The notes: generated by a model not told the origin, from the letters alone. Positions 1 to 9,677 are shown, numbered from the stretch's first letter. The stretch: 64,000 nucleotides of DNA from Chloroflexota bacterium (GCA_902812455.1 CADDZH010000005.1:1-64000); one strand, 5' to 3'. Translations and numbers: made by a program.

Positions 1-275
1 ACTCGGCGTCGGACTTGGAGTGGGCCTGGGTGTTGGACTCGGAGTTGGAGTTGGACTGGACGTCGGACTGGGGGTCGGACTCGGAGTTGGAGTCGGACTG
101 GGCGTAGGACTGGGTGTCGGACTCGGAGTTGGAGTCGGACTGGGCGTAGGACTGGGGCTGGGGGTCGGGCTAGGTGTGGGCTTAGGCGTGGGACTAGGAG
201 TTGGACTCGGCGTAGGTTTGGGTGTAGGGCTTGGAGTTGGACTCGGACTAGGCGTTGGGCTTGGGGTTGAGCCTG
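1..275 (-). repeat. Coding repeat for a TPSP linker
   Basis: A 6- and 12-base periodic tract that encodes alternating Pro with Thr, Ser and occasional Lys or Arg at the end of the CHAP protein. Third positions vary freely while the Pro/Thr/Ser pattern is kept, which points to selection on the protein. The Gly-Leu-Gly-Val reading of the other strand is a by-product. Confidence 0.85.
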
Positions 276-1614
276 GCCCCTGGGTTGGAACTGCTGCTGG
301 AGTGCTACCTGTAGTTGGTGGGGGAGTGGTGCCCACAATTGGAGGGGAGTTGACCAGGCGATTGTACATGAAAATTGTGCTGCGTTGCCCATCGAGGGTT
401 CCCACATAGAGCTCCCATCCCGGTCCCCAGCCTGGTAATATCACGTGCTGTTTAATAGTGAGCTGGGGCGTCAGGCTGATCAGTTGCAACGTTCCTGTTT
501 TGCGGTCGTAGAGCAGGATATCGGATTGACCTGTACCTGCGAAATCGCCAATATGGATCTCAAGGGATGATCCCCAGCCATTAACGGGCGTAGACTTATC
601 GCTCAGGTTGACAATAAGCGGCTGTGCTGCGCTGCGCTGGGCAGCAACCACCTCGTTATACACCCGCGAAGGCAAATGTAACTTGCTGATACTCAGTACT
701 TCATCTGCCAGGCTGAGCACACTCAAAGTGCCTTGCAAGCGATTGTAAAGCAAGAGGTCGCTGGTACTATTACTGGTGAAATGGGCATTGAACTCCTGCT
801 CAGATGAGCCGGGCGGCAGGCCAAGGGCAAGCTGGCTTGCAGTGCTTGTAGTCGTAGCAGCACTGCCGGTCGCATTCGTGTTCGTGTTACCGGTTAGCAT
901 GTTATTCGTTTGCACTATAGCAGAGAGATCATGGCCATCGACGCCGGGAAGCTGGGAGAACAGTCTGGGGTCAATAGCGCGAGGGAAATAGATAAAGCGC
1001 AGCTCGCCATTTTGGAAGCGAGGCTCATTAATGACTGCCATGGGGTAGTCGATGCCAATATGCATAGGAGTAGGATCGCCATAGTTTTGATAGGTGACAT
1101 TAAAGGTACTGCCATCGGAACTGACAGAGGTCACAAAGGCAACATGACCTGGAGGGCCATAGGCCCAGACGCCATCAGCTCTGGGAAAGACGGCAATAGA
1201 GCCAACGCGAGGAGTTCGGCCTATGGGAAGGCCGGCAGCTTCCGCATCGGCGATCCAGTCTGCTGCATTGCCCCAGTTGCGGGGTAGGTTATAGCCGAGT
1301 AAGTGCCACTGCTCCCAGGCCCACCACACACAATTACCGCCATTGGGATAGGGGCCGGGACAGAGCGGAAAGGGATTGCCATCAGGGGAATAAGAAACGT
1401 GACGACAGGACTCATCCAGCGTTGCGGCTGTATGGTTAAGCGAGCTAAGCTGGGCAAATGCGTTTTGTTCAAGGATTGGGCCTATCTCGGTACAAATAAA
1501 TAGCACAAGCACAAGCAGGCCCAGCAACTTGGCATAAAAATACTGCTGGTGCCGGCGCATAAGCGCCAACTGGCATAACCTTTTAGAAATAGTGCGCCAG
1601 GAGGCAGGAAACAT
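1..1614 (-). CDS. Secreted CHAP-domain peptidoglycan hydrolase, C-terminus off the window
   Basis: Reads from an ATG at 1614 (GAGGGGG ribosome binding site 6-12 bases before it) to the left edge with no stop, so at least 538 residues and 3'-truncated. An N-terminal hydrophobic segment at about residues 29-41 is a signal or anchor. Residues about 80-185 form a CHAP amidase/endopeptidase domain: the NCVWWAW motif holds the likely catalytic Cys95 and PGHVAFV holds His157, with the typical NWGNA turn between them. Residues about 220-420 contain spaced repeats such as [11 protein letters not shown] and [11 protein letters not shown], resembling FG-GAP/VCBS-type propeller blades. The rest is a long Thr-Pro-Ser-Pro linker still running at the edge. 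It probably cleaves peptidoglycan outside the cell; the exact bond cut is unknown. What follows the linker cannot be seen. Confidence 0.85.
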   Translation of the reverse strand, partial: MFPASWRTISKRLCQLALMRRHQQYFYAKLLGLLVLVLFICTEIGPILEQNAFAQLSSLNHTAATLDESCRHVSYSPDGNPFPLCPGPYPNGGNCVWWAWEQWHLLGYNLPRNWGNAADWIADAEAAGLPIGRTPRVGSIAVFPRADGVWAYGPPGHVAFVTSVSSDGSTFNVTYQNYGDPTPMHIGIDYPMAVINEPRFQNGELRFIYFPRAIDPRLFSQLPGVDGHDLSAIVQTNNMLTGNTNTNATGSAATTTSTASQLALGLPPGSSEQEFNAHFTSNSTSDLLLYNRLQGTLSVLSLADEVLSISKLHLPSRVYNEVVAAQRSAAQPLIVNLSDKSTPVNGWGSSLEIHIGDFAGTGQSDILLYDRKTGTLQLISLTPQLTIKQHVILPGWGPGWELYVGTLDGQRSTIFMYNRLVNSPPIVGTTPPPTTGSTPAAVPTQGPGSTPSPTPSPSPTPSPTPKPTPSPTPSPTPKPTPSPTPSPSPTPSPTPTPSPTPSPTPSPTPTPSPTPSPTSSPTPTPSPTPRPTPSPTPS

Positions 1615-1849
1615 AGAGTTGATCCCCCTCTAGGTTCTTCAGGGCTCAAAGACCGCCTAAGCCCATTTGGGATTGAAACACTAATTTTAGTATAGCATGC
1701 CCAATAAGGCATAAAAGTCCTGGCTGGCTCAGATTCTGCCTGAATGTACGGACTATCCCCCCTTGAATGATCGTCACAGCATCGTTCCAATTAGAATTAA
1801 CGTTGCACAGGAGGAGAAAGTTCCCACTGGATCAATCTCAAAAAAGAGC

Positions 1850-1879
1850 TTGACAAGTGGGAAAGGAGGGTGCTATATT
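1850..1879 (+). promoter_or_regulatory. Sigma-70-type promoter of tRNA-Val
   Basis: Perfect TTGACA at 1850-1855 and TATATT at 1874-1879 with an 18-base spacer, ending 12 bases before the mature tRNA. Confidence 0.75.
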
Positions 1880-1891
1880 AGCTGGTGTCAG

Positions 1892-1969
1892 GGGCGGTTA
1901 GCTCAGCCTGGTTAGAGTGCCACGTTGACATCGTGGAGGTCACTGGTTCGAGTCCAGTACCGCCCACCA
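1892..1969 (+). tRNA. tRNA-Val (anticodon GAC)
   Basis: A full cloverleaf. The acceptor stem GGGCGGT pairs with ACCGCCC, the anticodon stem is CCACG/CGTGG around the loop TTGACAT, and the T arm carries GGTTCGAGTCC. The discriminator A and the 3' CCA (1967-1969) are encoded. It has its own promoter and terminator, so it is an independent unit. Confidence 0.95.
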
Positions 1970-1970
1970 G

Positions 1971-2004
1971 AAAAGCGGCTCGTCGAAAATGAGCCGCTTT
2001 TTTT
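1971..2004 (+). terminator. Rho-independent terminator of tRNA-Val
   Basis: Perfect 11-base inverted repeat (AAAAGCGGCTC with GAGCCGCTTTT) around a 9-base loop, followed by T residues. The A/T symmetry means it can also end the minus-strand operon that finishes with ispG at 2036. Confidence 0.9.
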
Positions 2005-2035
2005 GATCTCTTGAGGCCATGCGTGCAAGATGGGA

Positions 2036-3271
2036 TCAAGCCCTGGATACACGCGTCCCGATGCCCTCGTCACGGGTACGGTGAACGCCTGCCGTTTCAT
2101 GGATACCGCCTTCGGGATAGACCAGCCTGGCTTCATGCGGGGGCAGCAGGCTTGCCACCTCTTTAAGAACGGCGTCGAGGAATTGATCCTCAGGCACAGT
2201 TTTGATTACTTCCCCTTTGCGGAAGATGACACCGCGCCCTTTGCCCCCAGCCAGGCCTACATCGGCATCGCGCGATTCGCCTGGGCCGTTGACAACGCAG
2301 CCCATCACGGCAACATGAATGGGTGTCTGCACTTTGGCCAGTCGCTTCTCGACTTCGTTGGCGACGCCGATCACGTCGATTTCGACACGCCCACAGGAAG
2401 GACAGGACACGAAGGTGACACCGCGATTCCTCAATTCGAGGGCGCGCAGGATTTCATAGGCCACGGGAATCTCTTCCTCCGGCTCGGCGCTCAGGCTGAC
2501 GCGAATGGTATCGCCGATCCCTTCGGCAAGCAGCAGGCCAAGACCAACGGCAGACTTTACCGCGCCGGTTACCAGTGTGCCGGCCTCTGTGATGCCGAGA
2601 TGAAGCGGGTAGTCCGAACGCTGCGAGAAACGGCGATAGGCCTCAACAGCGGTCAATGGAGAAGATGACTTCAAGGATACTTTGATTTCGTGGAAATCCA
2701 TCTCTTCGCACCAGCCAATATATTCGAGCGCCTTGTTGACCATACGCTCTGCCAGTTGCTCGCGTTCCCTGCGGCGAGCTTCAGCAGGATCGCTGCGTTC
2801 CAGCACGCCGTCATCACGCAGCCGCACCTGAATACGCTGCATCTGCGCCCGTTGATCAAGAGCATCGATTGAGCCGGAATTGACGCCGATACGCATGGCG
2901 ATGCCGCGCTCTTTACAAGCGGCTACAACCTGTTCAAGCGACTTCCGGCCATTGATCAGATTACCGGGATTGATGCGCACACAATCGACGCCCTGCCGGA
3001 TAGCTTCCAGGGCAAGTGTATGTTTATAGTGAATATCGGCTACGAGCGGGATGTGAATGCGTTTCTTGATTTCACCGATGGCAAGGGCGTCTTCCTCTTC
3101 TGGAACGGCCACTCGCACAATCTCACAGCCAGCCTCTTCGAGACGATGGATCTGGGCGACAGTGCTCTCTACATCGCGAGTGTAGGTGGTGGTCATGGAT
3201 TGTACCACGATGGGCGCATCGCCTCCAATAGCTACATCGCCGACATGAATTTGCCTGGTTTTCCTTCGCAT
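2036..3271 (-). CDS. ispG: 4-hydroxy-3-methylbut-2-en-1-yl diphosphate synthase
   Basis: 411 residues, full length. It reduces cyclic methylerythritol diphosphate to HMBPP, the sixth enzymatic step of the MEP isoprenoid pathway. The N-terminal TIM barrel begins with the RQIHVGDVAIGG and PIVVQSMTTT motifs. The C-terminal [4Fe-4S] ligands are visible as Cys290 and Cys293 in SCPSCGR and Cys325 in MGCVVNGPGE, with the conserved Glu of that motif. A segment at about 136-175, rich in Arg and Glu, lengthens the loop between barrel and iron-sulfur domain. It is the last gene of the long minus-strand operon and follows rseP, with a repeat element between them. Confidence 0.96.
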   Translation of the reverse strand: MRRKTRQIHVGDVAIGGDAPIVVQSMTTTYTRDVESTVAQIHRLEEAGCEIVRVAVPEEEDALAIGEIKKRIHIPLVADIHYKHTLALEAIRQGVDCVRINPGNLINGRKSLEQVVAACKERGIAMRIGVNSGSIDALDQRAQMQRIQVRLRDDGVLERSDPAEARRREREQLAERMVNKALEYIGWCEEMDFHEIKVSLKSSSPLTAVEAYRRFSQRSDYPLHLGITEAGTLVTGAVKSAVGLGLLLAEGIGDTIRVSLSAEPEEEIPVAYEILRALELRNRGVTFVSCPSCGRVEIDVIGVANEVEKRLAKVQTPIHVAVMGCVVNGPGESRDADVGLAGGKGRGVIFRKGEVIKTVPEDQFLDAVLKEVASLLPPHEARLVYPEGGIHETAGVHRTRDEGIGTRVSRA

Positions 3272-3318
3272 GTTTTCAATCGCTCCATTTTCTATGCTAC
3301 TTTATCTATATTATGACC

Positions 3319-3418
3319 TATGTTCAGGGGCGAGGGCAAGCGCAAGGCCCCCACGCCCCATCTCCGCCTCTCCTTGCCCCTACAGGTGACAAGACGTATG
3401 TTCAAGAACGAGGGCAAG
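3319..3418. repeat. GTAGGGGC-headed hairpin element inside a 22-bp direct repeat
   Basis: Between ispG and rseP. On the minus strand it starts GTAGGGGCAAG (3383-3373) and closes with CTTGCCC near 3333. The whole is bracketed by two copies, 19 of 22 identical, of a sequence starting TATGTTCA and ending CGAGGGCAAG (3319-3340 and 3397-3418). The second copy abuts the rseP stop codon. A close relative lies at 13901-13954. Confidence 0.7.
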
Positions 3419-4639
3419 TTAATGGATGATGCCCCGGACATCGAAAAAGGTGATCACGACCATCAAGCTGAGCAGGATAGCCATGCCCACAAAATTAATC
3501 ATACCCTCGATTTCGGGCTTGAGCCGCTTACCGCCACGCAGCACTTCTACCAGCACCAGTACAACACGCCCGCCATCGAGAGCGGGGAACGGCAAAATGT
3601 TAATAATTGCCAGGTTCAGGCTCAAGACAGCCGTCAAGCTCAACAAGGGCCACCAGCCTTCGCTGGGAACAGTCTGTGCGACCTCGCCTGTGATTCTGAC
3701 GATGCCTACGGGGCCAGCCAGTTGGACAGGTATAGCGCCCGTGATCATCTGCACGATAGCGATGATGAAATCGCCGGTTATCTGAAAAGTATACTGTATA
3801 CCATGCAAAGGAGCCTGCCAGAGCGGCAAGCTGTTATAGGTAATGCTGCCGCTGGCAACAATACCCATCGGCCCCTGGCCAGCCGGTGGGTGCTCGCGCA
3901 CATTGACCGTCGTGGTGACAAGCTGGCGAGAGCCGGGGCGGCGTATAGTCAGGACAACGGGGACCGTGGCATGGCGATTATTATCAGCCTGAATTTCGGC
4001 ATTGACAATATCTTGCAAATCGGTGAAGTACTTAACCGGCTGATGGTTGGCTGCAACGATAACATCGCCAGGGCGCAAGCCTGCCGCCGCTGCTGGAGAA
4101 TTGGGATCGACCGTGCCGACCTGGGGGAGCAGTTCTGGCTGTCCCAGGCCAAAGGCAATGGTGAAGAGCACCATAGCCAGGATAACATTCATGGTGACGC
4201 CGGCGACAAGCACAATGAGCCGTTTGCCAGCCGGTTTGGCCGCGAAGCTATGGGGGTCGTAGTTTCCTTCGGCATCGTTGACATCGCCATTTTCTCCTGG
4301 CATGCGCACAAAGCCCCCAATGGGGATCAGGTTGAGCGAGTAGATGGTATGATTGGAGACGCGGGCGCCGAATTTACTTATTCCCCCACTGGTGCCGCTA
4401 AAAGGCGACTGCTTCAGAGAGTCATAACTATCCTCTTCGCTCTGCCTTCCGGTAAACCAGATAACTTCCCAGCCTCCCGCATCGCGTTTACGAATGCCTA
4501 CAATGCGAGGGGGAAAGCCGAGGCCAAATTCCTCGACGCGGATACCCGCCCATTTAGCTGTAATAAAGTGTCCAAATTCGTGTACCAGCACCAGTATTCC
4601 GAAGACCGGAATAGCGGCCAGCAAGTACCAGTTATTCAT
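3419..4639 (-). CDS. rseP: RIP-type site-2 metalloprotease (RseP family)
   Basis: 406 residues. An intramembrane zinc protease of the site-2 type; in other bacteria it cleaves anti-sigma factors and leftover signal peptides. The zinc-binding HEFGH is at residues 20-24 in the first membrane helix, a PDZ domain lies at about 172-250 (GTVDPNSPAAAAGLRPGD), and LDGGR at 354-358 gives the third metal ligand. Further helices sit near 140-165, 330-350 and 378-398. Gene order dxr-rseP-ispG is the common one in bacteria, and the 18-base gap to dxr suggests co-transcription. Its natural substrate here is not known. Confidence 0.95.
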   Translation of the reverse strand: MNNWYLLAAIPVFGILVLVHEFGHFITAKWAGIRVEEFGLGFPPRIVGIRKRDAGGWEVIWFTGRQSEEDSYDSLKQSPFSGTSGGISKFGARVSNHTIYSLNLIPIGGFVRMPGENGDVNDAEGNYDPHSFAAKPAGKRLIVLVAGVTMNVILAMVLFTIAFGLGQPELLPQVGTVDPNSPAAAAGLRPGDVIVAANHQPVKYFTDLQDIVNAEIQADNNRHATVPVVLTIRRPGSRQLVTTTVNVREHPPAGQGPMGIVASGSITYNSLPLWQAPLHGIQYTFQITGDFIIAIVQMITGAIPVQLAGPVGIVRITGEVAQTVPSEGWWPLLSLTAVLSLNLAIINILPFPALDGGRVVLVLVEVLRGGKRLKPEIEGMINFVGMAILLSLMVVITFFDVRGIIH

Positions 4640-4657
4640 ACCAATCTATCTTCCCTT

Positions 4658-5845
4658 TTAAGGTGTTGCAACAGTGTGTTCTTCATAGAATGTTCGCGTC
4701 ATCCTGCGAGCCCATGAGCTTGCCTCGATGATAGCAGGTAGATCGGGCTGCTCCACAGGCTGGTGGCGCTCCATCACGGTTTCTATTAAGGCTGCGATAT
4801 CTAAGAAGCCAATCTTCTCATCGAGGAAGAGCGCCACAGCCTCTTCGTCAGCTCCTACCAGCACGGCGGGATAGGTTCCTCCACGCCTCGCCGCTTCCAG
4901 CGCCAAGCGGAAGCAGGGGAAACGCTGCATATCGAGCGTTTCAAAATTGAGGCGAGCAACATCTGGCCAGTCCAGGTCTCGCACCAGCCCGGTTCCGGCA
5001 GTTGGCAGTCGTTTAGGGTAGCTCAAAGCCTCAAGGATGGGCAGGTGCATGCTGGGCAGGCTTGCCTGCAGCTTGAACGAGCCATCTATAAATTCGACCA
5101 TCGAGTGAATAACGCTCTCCGGGTGGATAACGACATCGATCTGATCATATGGTATGCCAAAAAGCCAGTGCGCTTCCATGACCTCCAGGCCCTTATTCAT
5201 AAGCGTAGCCGAGTCTATGGTTATTTTTGGTCCCATGCGCCATGTTGGATGCGCCAGAGCTTGCTCGACGGTCACCGAACGAACCTGCTCAAGAGTGGCG
5301 CGGCGAAAAGGGCCGCCAGAGGCTGTCAGCAGCAAGCGTTTGACTTCGTTTATCCGCTCGCCACGCAAGCATTGCCAGAGGGCGCTGTGCTCGCTATCGA
5401 CAGGGCGAATATATACGCCTGCATGACGCACCTCCTGCGTGACGATATGGCCGGCCATGACCAGCGTTTCTTTGTTAGCCAGGGCAATAGCTTTACCAGC
5501 GCGAATAGCAGCCAGGGTAGGCTCTAGACCTACCAGGCCGGAAGTTGCAGCGACCACAATATCGACATCAGGATGGGTTGCTGCATCTAACAGGCCCTGC
5601 GCACCGAGCATAACGCCTGGAATAGCTGCTCGTGCCGCTTCCGCTATTTCTGGTGAACCGGCAAAGCAGGCCACCAGCGATGGATGAAATTCCTGCGCCT
5701 GCTGAGCCAGCAGAGCCACATTGCTGCGTGCAGCAAGCGTAACTATACGAAAATGCTCTGGAAAACAGCGTACCACGTCCAGGGTTTGCTGGCCAATGGA
5801 GCCAGTGCTACCGAGCAAGGCGATACGTTTTGGAAAAGTGGCCAT
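4658..5845 (-). CDS. dxr: 1-deoxy-D-xylulose 5-phosphate reductoisomerase
   Basis: 395 residues, normal length. Converts DXP to MEP with NADPH, the committed step of the MEP pathway. The N-terminal Rossmann motif GSTGSIGQQTLDVV starts near residue 11, ANKETLVMAG is the substrate-binding stretch near 125, and the metal and substrate region includes RPVDSEHSALWQC. The C-terminal helical domain is complete. It has an AAGGATAT ribosome site before the ATG, and lies between cdsA (71 bases upstream) and rseP (18 bases downstream) in the same transcript. Confidence 0.96.
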   Translation of the reverse strand: MATFPKRIALLGSTGSIGQQTLDVVRCFPEHFRIVTLAARSNVALLAQQAQEFHPSLVACFAGSPEIAEAARAAIPGVMLGAQGLLDAATHPDVDIVVAATSGLVGLEPTLAAIRAGKAIALANKETLVMAGHIVTQEVRHAGVYIRPVDSEHSALWQCLRGERINEVKRLLLTASGGPFRRATLEQVRSVTVEQALAHPTWRMGPKITIDSATLMNKGLEVMEAHWLFGIPYDQIDVVIHPESVIHSMVEFIDGSFKLQASLPSMHLPILEALSYPKRLPTAGTGLVRDLDWPDVARLNFETLDMQRFPCFRLALEAARRGGTYPAVLVGADEEAVALFLDEKIGFLDIAALIETVMERHQPVEQPDLPAIIEASSWARRMTRTFYEEHTVATP

Positions 5846-5916
5846 ATATCCTTATACCTGACGATTTTTCATAAGTATTCGTCACACCCAATTATAGCAC
5901 GAAAACGCCCCTCCAT

Positions 5917-6834
5917 TTATTGGCCCACCAGCAGGGCAAAGAAGTAGACGACGAAGACAGCAAATATGAGGCTATCCGCGCGGTCGAGCATACCGCCGTG
6001 GCCGGGCATGATCTGGCCGCTATCTTTGACATGGGTCTGCCGTTTAATGAGGGACTCGGCCAGGTCGCCAAGAGCTGCCGCTATGCCCACCAGGATGCCA
6101 AGCAGGATAGCGAGATACCAGGGAACGCCCAATGGTTTGACGGTGAGCAGGAGGGCAGCAATGACTGAGGCTACCAGCCCTCCAAAGACGCCTTCCCAGG
6201 TTTTGCCGGGACTGATATGCGGAGCCAGCCTATGCCGGCCAAAGTAGTGGCCAGTAAAAAAGGCAGCGCTATCAAAGCCCCAGACAGCGATCAAGAGAAA
6301 CAACAACCACCATCCGCCGCGAGGGAAGAACAAAGAAAAGCTATGCGTGCGTGGGTCGTAAAACGAGCCGGGTACGTTCCCGCGTAAGAGCAGGAAAAAG
6401 CTCAACGGCCAGCCCAGGTAAATGGCGCTAGCCAGGGTAAGTGACCAGTCTACGATGAGGCCGTCACGCTGCTTGCGAAAAAGGAGCCAGAAGAAGGAGA
6501 GCAGCAGAGCGGCGCTCAGGCCAGCTTCGAGCAAGAGCAGGCGCTGCTGCGGGAACATGGCGGCGACGAGAAAGAGCGCGCTAAGAGCCAGGCTGATGGG
6601 CATCAGTGGCTGATAGCCAGCCTTGAGCAGCATATTGTGCAGTTCATATGTTGCCAGTACTACTACCAGGAGCAAAGCAATAAAATCCCACCAGCCGCCA
6701 AACCAGACCAAAACGAGGACCACCGGTATCACGATCAAGGCAGTAAGCCAGCGCAGGCCAACAGAGACGAGCCATTGCCTGTTGGCCTTTTCAGGCGCTT
6801 CCGGTTGTGGATTATGTTCAGGTGTGCTTTGCAC
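5917..6834 (-). CDS. cdsA: Phosphatidate cytidylyltransferase
   Basis: 305 residues with about eight membrane helices. Makes CDP-diacylglycerol from phosphatidate and CTP, the branch point for phospholipids. The signature near the C-terminus is present (GHGGMLDRADSLIFAV), as is the conserved HISPGKTWEG stretch. The start is a GTG at 6834, eight bases after the uppS stop, with AGGGGTAGG upstream inside uppS, so translation is probably coupled. The first 25 residues are charged and Pro-rich and are not part of the conserved fold. Confidence 0.94.
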   Translation of the reverse strand: MQSTPEHNPQPEAPEKANRQWLVSVGLRWLTALIVIPVVLVLVWFGGWWDFIALLLVVVLATYELHNMLLKAGYQPLMPISLALSALFLVAAMFPQQRLLLLEAGLSAALLLSFFWLLFRKQRDGLIVDWSLTLASAIYLGWPLSFFLLLRGNVPGSFYDPRTHSFSLFFPRGGWWLLFLLIAVWGFDSAAFFTGHYFGRHRLAPHISPGKTWEGVFGGLVASVIAALLLTVKPLGVPWYLAILLGILVGIAAALGDLAESLIKRQTHVKDSGQIMPGHGGMLDRADSLIFAVFVVYFFALLVGQ

Positions 6835-6842
6835 GCACGCAC

Positions 6843-7667
6843 CTACCCCTGTTGCGCAACAGCACCCGCAGGTGTAGAGGTGAGACGGCCAAATCGCCGT
6901 TGGCGCTGGCGGTAGTTCTCTAAAGCTTCTAGTAAGTCTTCGCGGCCAAAATCGGGCCAGAGTGTGGGCGTGACATAATACTCGCTATAAGCCGATTGCC
7001 ATAACAAGAAATTGCTCACGCGCATCTCGCCGGCGGTACGGATAACCATATCCGGGTCTGGCAAACCGCGCGTATAGAGATAGGAAGCAATCAATTCTTC
7101 TGTAATAGATTCGGGCCGATGCCCATCAATGATAATCTGGCGCACAGCATCTACCAGTTCTGCTCGCCCACCATAATTAAAACAGACATTGAGGTCGATA
7201 CGGGTATTGTTGCGAGTAAGCTCAACAGAATCACGTACAGCTTTTTGAATATCGGGAGAGAGTTCCTGTAAACGGCCAAGATGGCGCAGGCGCACACCAT
7301 CGCGGTGAAGCTTTTCCAGGTCTGAGCGGATCGTTTCCCAGAAGAGGTGCATTAAGCCCTCAACCTCTGTGCGGGGACGACCCCAGTTTTCAGTTGAAAA
7401 AGCGTAGACACTCAGCATCTCGATATGCTCATCAGAAGCTGCTTCCACGACGCGCCGTAAAGCATTGACACCTGCCTTATGCCCCGCCAGGCGCGGCAAG
7501 TGCCGCTGGGCCGCCCAGCGCCCATTACCATCCATGATAATTGCCAGATGGCGCAAGGGAGGGACTGGACGCTCAGGTGCCTGCTCTTTTTCTACAGCAA
7601 CCTGGGCCTGTACGCCTGTATCTTCTGCCTCTTGTGAAGAAGGGAATGCATGTTGTAACCTGGTCAA
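6843..7667 (-). CDS. uppS: Undecaprenyl/polyprenyl diphosphate synthase (cis-prenyltransferase)
   Basis: 274 residues. Condenses isopentenyl units onto farnesyl diphosphate to make the cell-wall lipid carrier. The catalytic IIMDGNGRWA is at about residues 43-52, followed by RLAGHKAGV and, near the C-terminus, the DMVIRTAGEMRVSNFLLWQ motif. The product length cannot be read from the sequence. The start is TTG at 7667, chosen because a clean GGAGG lies seven bases before it and no ATG precedes the conserved core. The first 40 residues are an extension absent from short homologs. Only two bases separate it from frr. Confidence 0.95.
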   Translation of the reverse strand: MTRLQHAFPSSQEAEDTGVQAQVAVEKEQAPERPVPPLRHLAIIMDGNGRWAAQRHLPRLAGHKAGVNALRRVVEAASDEHIEMLSVYAFSTENWGRPRTEVEGLMHLFWETIRSDLEKLHRDGVRLRHLGRLQELSPDIQKAVRDSVELTRNNTRIDLNVCFNYGGRAELVDAVRQIIIDGHRPESITEELIASYLYTRGLPDPDMVIRTAGEMRVSNFLLWQSAYSEYYVTPTLWPDFGREDLLEALENYRQRQRRFGRLTSTPAGAVAQQG

Positions 7668-7669
7668 AT

Positions 7670-8227
7670 TTAGACCTCCAGAATTTCCAGTTCTTTCGCT
7701 TTGCCGGCCTTGTCCATCTCATCGATGAAGCGGTCGGTAAGCTTTTGTAGCCGCTCGGTGCTACGTTTAAGCTCATCTTCGGAAATTTCTTTCTTTTTTT
7801 CGCGGTCGCGCAGCTTATCATGTGCGTCACGGCGAATATTACGAATAGCGACTTTATGTTCATCCAATTTTTTATGGACAATCTTAACCATCTCACGACG
7901 CCGCTCCTCGGTAAGCGGAGGAATAGCGAGGCGGATCACCTGTCCATCATTATTGGGGTTAATGCCCAGATCCGATCGCTGGATAGCTTTTTCGATATCG
8001 GTCAGCAGCCTGCGTTCATACGGCTGGATGACGATGAGACGAGGTTCAGGCACAGATATTTGAGAAAGCTGGTTGATCGGAGTAGGCGCTCCATAATAGT
8101 CAATGGTGATACGCTCAACGAGAGCAGGGCTGGCGCGACCGGTACGGATCGTTGCCAGGTCCTGTTTGAGAACCTCTACGGCCTTTTGCATACGGCGTTG
8201 AGCATCATCAAAAATCTCTGTAACCAT
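7670..8227 (-). CDS. frr: Ribosome recycling factor
   Basis: 185 residues, the standard length. With EF-G it splits the post-termination ribosome. The family pattern is complete: the three-helix bundle with LKQDLATIRTGRASPALVE near residues 20-38, YYGAPTPINQLSQISVPEPR in the beta domain, and AIQRSDLGINPNNDGQVIR. An AAGGGAGA ribosome site precedes the ATG. It sits between pyrH and uppS, its usual place. Confidence 0.97.
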   Translation of the reverse strand: MVTEIFDDAQRRMQKAVEVLKQDLATIRTGRASPALVERITIDYYGAPTPINQLSQISVPEPRLIVIQPYERRLLTDIEKAIQRSDLGINPNNDGQVIRLAIPPLTEERRREMVKIVHKKLDEHKVAIRNIRRDAHDKLRDREKKKEISEDELKRSTERLQKLTDRFIDEMDKAGKAKELEILEV

Positions 8228-8239
8228 AGCAATTCTCCC

Positions 8240-8998
8240 TTACTTGACATCCCATTGGGTTTCTTGCATGTCATGCACGAGGGTGCCATACTTCTCCCCA
8301 CGCACGATAGCTTCTAAAGCGCCCTGCTGGTTGAGGTCAAAGACGACAATGGGCAGGTGATTATCCTTGCAGAGGGAGAGGGCTGTACTATCCATGACTT
8401 TCAGCCCCATATTGAGCGCGCGCATATAACTGAGTTCTTCGAACTTGCGGGCATGGGGGTTACGCATGGGATCATCGTCATAGACACCATCTACTTTGGT
8501 TGCCTTGAGTAAAATCTGGGCATTCAGCTCAATGGCGCGCAAGGCAGCAGCGGTATCGGTGCTAAAGAAAGGGTTGCCGCTACCGGCAGCCAGGATGACG
8601 ACACGGCCCTTTTCCAGGTGGCGGACAGCCCTGCGGCGGATGAACGGCTCAGCCACCGGGGGCATCTCAATGGCCGTCATGACACGTGTCACCATATCCA
8701 GTTTCTCCATAGCATCCTGCATGGCCAGCGAATTCATGACTGTTGCCAGCATACCCATATAATCAGCGGTAGCTCGATCGATACCCATTGAAGCCGCCGC
8801 CTCAGCTCCACGCCAGATATTGCCGCCGCCGATCACCATAGCGATTTCTACGCCTAATCCATGCACGCGCTTGACTTCGCTGGCGATACGGCGAACGGTT
8901 TCGGCATCGATACCATAGCCCTGTTGCGGGCAGAGCGCTTCACCGCTCAGCTTGAGCAGGATGCGATGATAGGCAAGAGATGAGTCTTGTTGAGACAT
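8240..8998 (-). CDS. pyrH: Uridylate kinase
   Basis: 252 residues, hexameric UMP kinase of the amino-acid-kinase fold (UMP + ATP to UDP + ADP). Recognised by [10 protein letters not shown] at the N-terminus, [11 protein letters not shown] near 55-65, the [14 protein letters not shown] stretch and [14 protein letters not shown] near 165-180. It follows tsf by eight bases and precedes frr by twelve, so it is co-expressed with the translation genes, as in most bacteria. Confidence 0.97.
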   Translation of the reverse strand: MSQQDSSLAYHRILLKLSGEALCPQQGYGIDAETVRRIASEVKRVHGLGVEIAMVIGGGNIWRGAEAAASMGIDRATADYMGMLATVMNSLAMQDAMEKLDMVTRVMTAIEMPPVAEPFIRRRAVRHLEKGRVVILAAGSGNPFFSTDTAAALRAIELNAQILLKATKVDGVYDDDPMRNPHARKFEELSYMRALNMGLKVMDSTALSLCKDNHLPIVVFDLNQQGALEAIVRGEKYGTLVHDMQETQWDVK

Positions 8999-9006
8999 AC
9001 TATGCC

Positions 9007-9603
9007 CTACCGGCCCAATTCAAAGCGGCTGAAGCGGCGTACCACAATATTTTCGCCGGTTTCAGCAATTACGCGGCGCACAAGGTCGCCGACCACTACG
9101 CTTTCATCCTTGATCCAGGGCTGCATCATCAAGACCTGCTCGCCCAATTGCTTCCTGAGCTTGCCATTTACGAAATCTTCGCGCCTATCTGCCGGAACAC
9201 GCTCGATAGCAGGGTCATCTAAGATGCTCTTGCGCGTCTCCTCAAGGACATCGGCAGGAATATCCTCAAAATTGATGTATTTGGGAGCGGCGCCTGCAAT
9301 TTGCTTGGTTAATTCGCTGGCAAGCTGGCGGAAGGCCTCACTGCGGGCCACAAAATCGGTGCTGCAGTTCAACTCTAAGAGCACGCCGAGATTGTGGTTG
9401 TGATGGACATAGGAGAAGATGCCTCCCTGCCTGGTTTCGCGCTCGGCCATCATCATCTTCTCGGCTTTCTTCCCTCTCTTCGCTTCGATGATCTTGACGG
9501 CCTCTTCCCAGGTGTTCGCCTCGGTGAGAGCGGCCTTGCTATCGGCGAAGGTAGCACCTGTCTCATCACGCAATTTTTTCACATCTGCTGGAGCAAAAAT
9601 CAT
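9007..9603 (-). CDS. tsf: Elongation factor Ts, short form
   Basis: 198 residues, shorter than the roughly 283-residue E. coli protein and close to the Thermus and organellar short type with one core subdomain. It exchanges GDP for GTP on EF-Tu. The N-terminal UBA-like segment reads [19 protein letters not shown]; the core begins near [28 protein letters not shown]. The ATG has GGAGAGAAACAACA before it. It is separated from rpsB by 384 bases, unusually far for this gene pair, and has a hairpin in its leader. Confidence 0.96.
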   Translation of the reverse strand: MIFAPADVKKLRDETGATFADSKAALTEANTWEEAVKIIEAKRGKKAEKMMMAERETRQGGIFSYVHHNHNLGVLLELNCSTDFVARSEAFRQLASELTKQIAGAAPKYINFEDIPADVLEETRKSILDDPAIERVPADRREDFVNGKLRKQLGEQVLMMQPWIKDESVVVGDLVRRVIAETGENIVVRRFSRFELGR

Positions 9604-9644
9604 TGTTGTTTCTCTCCTTTGTCTTCTTGTCTATTCTACATGCA

Positions 9645-9677
9645 GCATGCCGGGAAGTACAATCACTCCCGTGCATG
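9645..9677 (-). promoter_or_regulatory. Hairpin in the tsf leader
   Basis: Imperfect long inverted repeat: GCATGCCGGGA on the left and TCCCGTGCAT on the right, with one bulge. It ends about 40 bases before the tsf start codon. It could be a processing or regulatory site, or a weak terminator of the rpsB message. Function is inferred only. Confidence 0.4.

Noticed and set aside
1..275. Short-period repeat as a CRISPR array or satellite
   Set aside because: Period is 6-12 bases without spacers and it is in frame with a protein.
20..409. Plus-strand frame rich in Gly-Leu-Gly-Val
   Set aside because: It is the reverse reading of the TPSP linker of the CHAP protein, whose frame continues to a catalytic domain with a good start.
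3320..4717. 465-codon plus-strand frame
   Set aside because: Antisense of rseP, which has all its protease motifs; no family resemblance in the plus reading.
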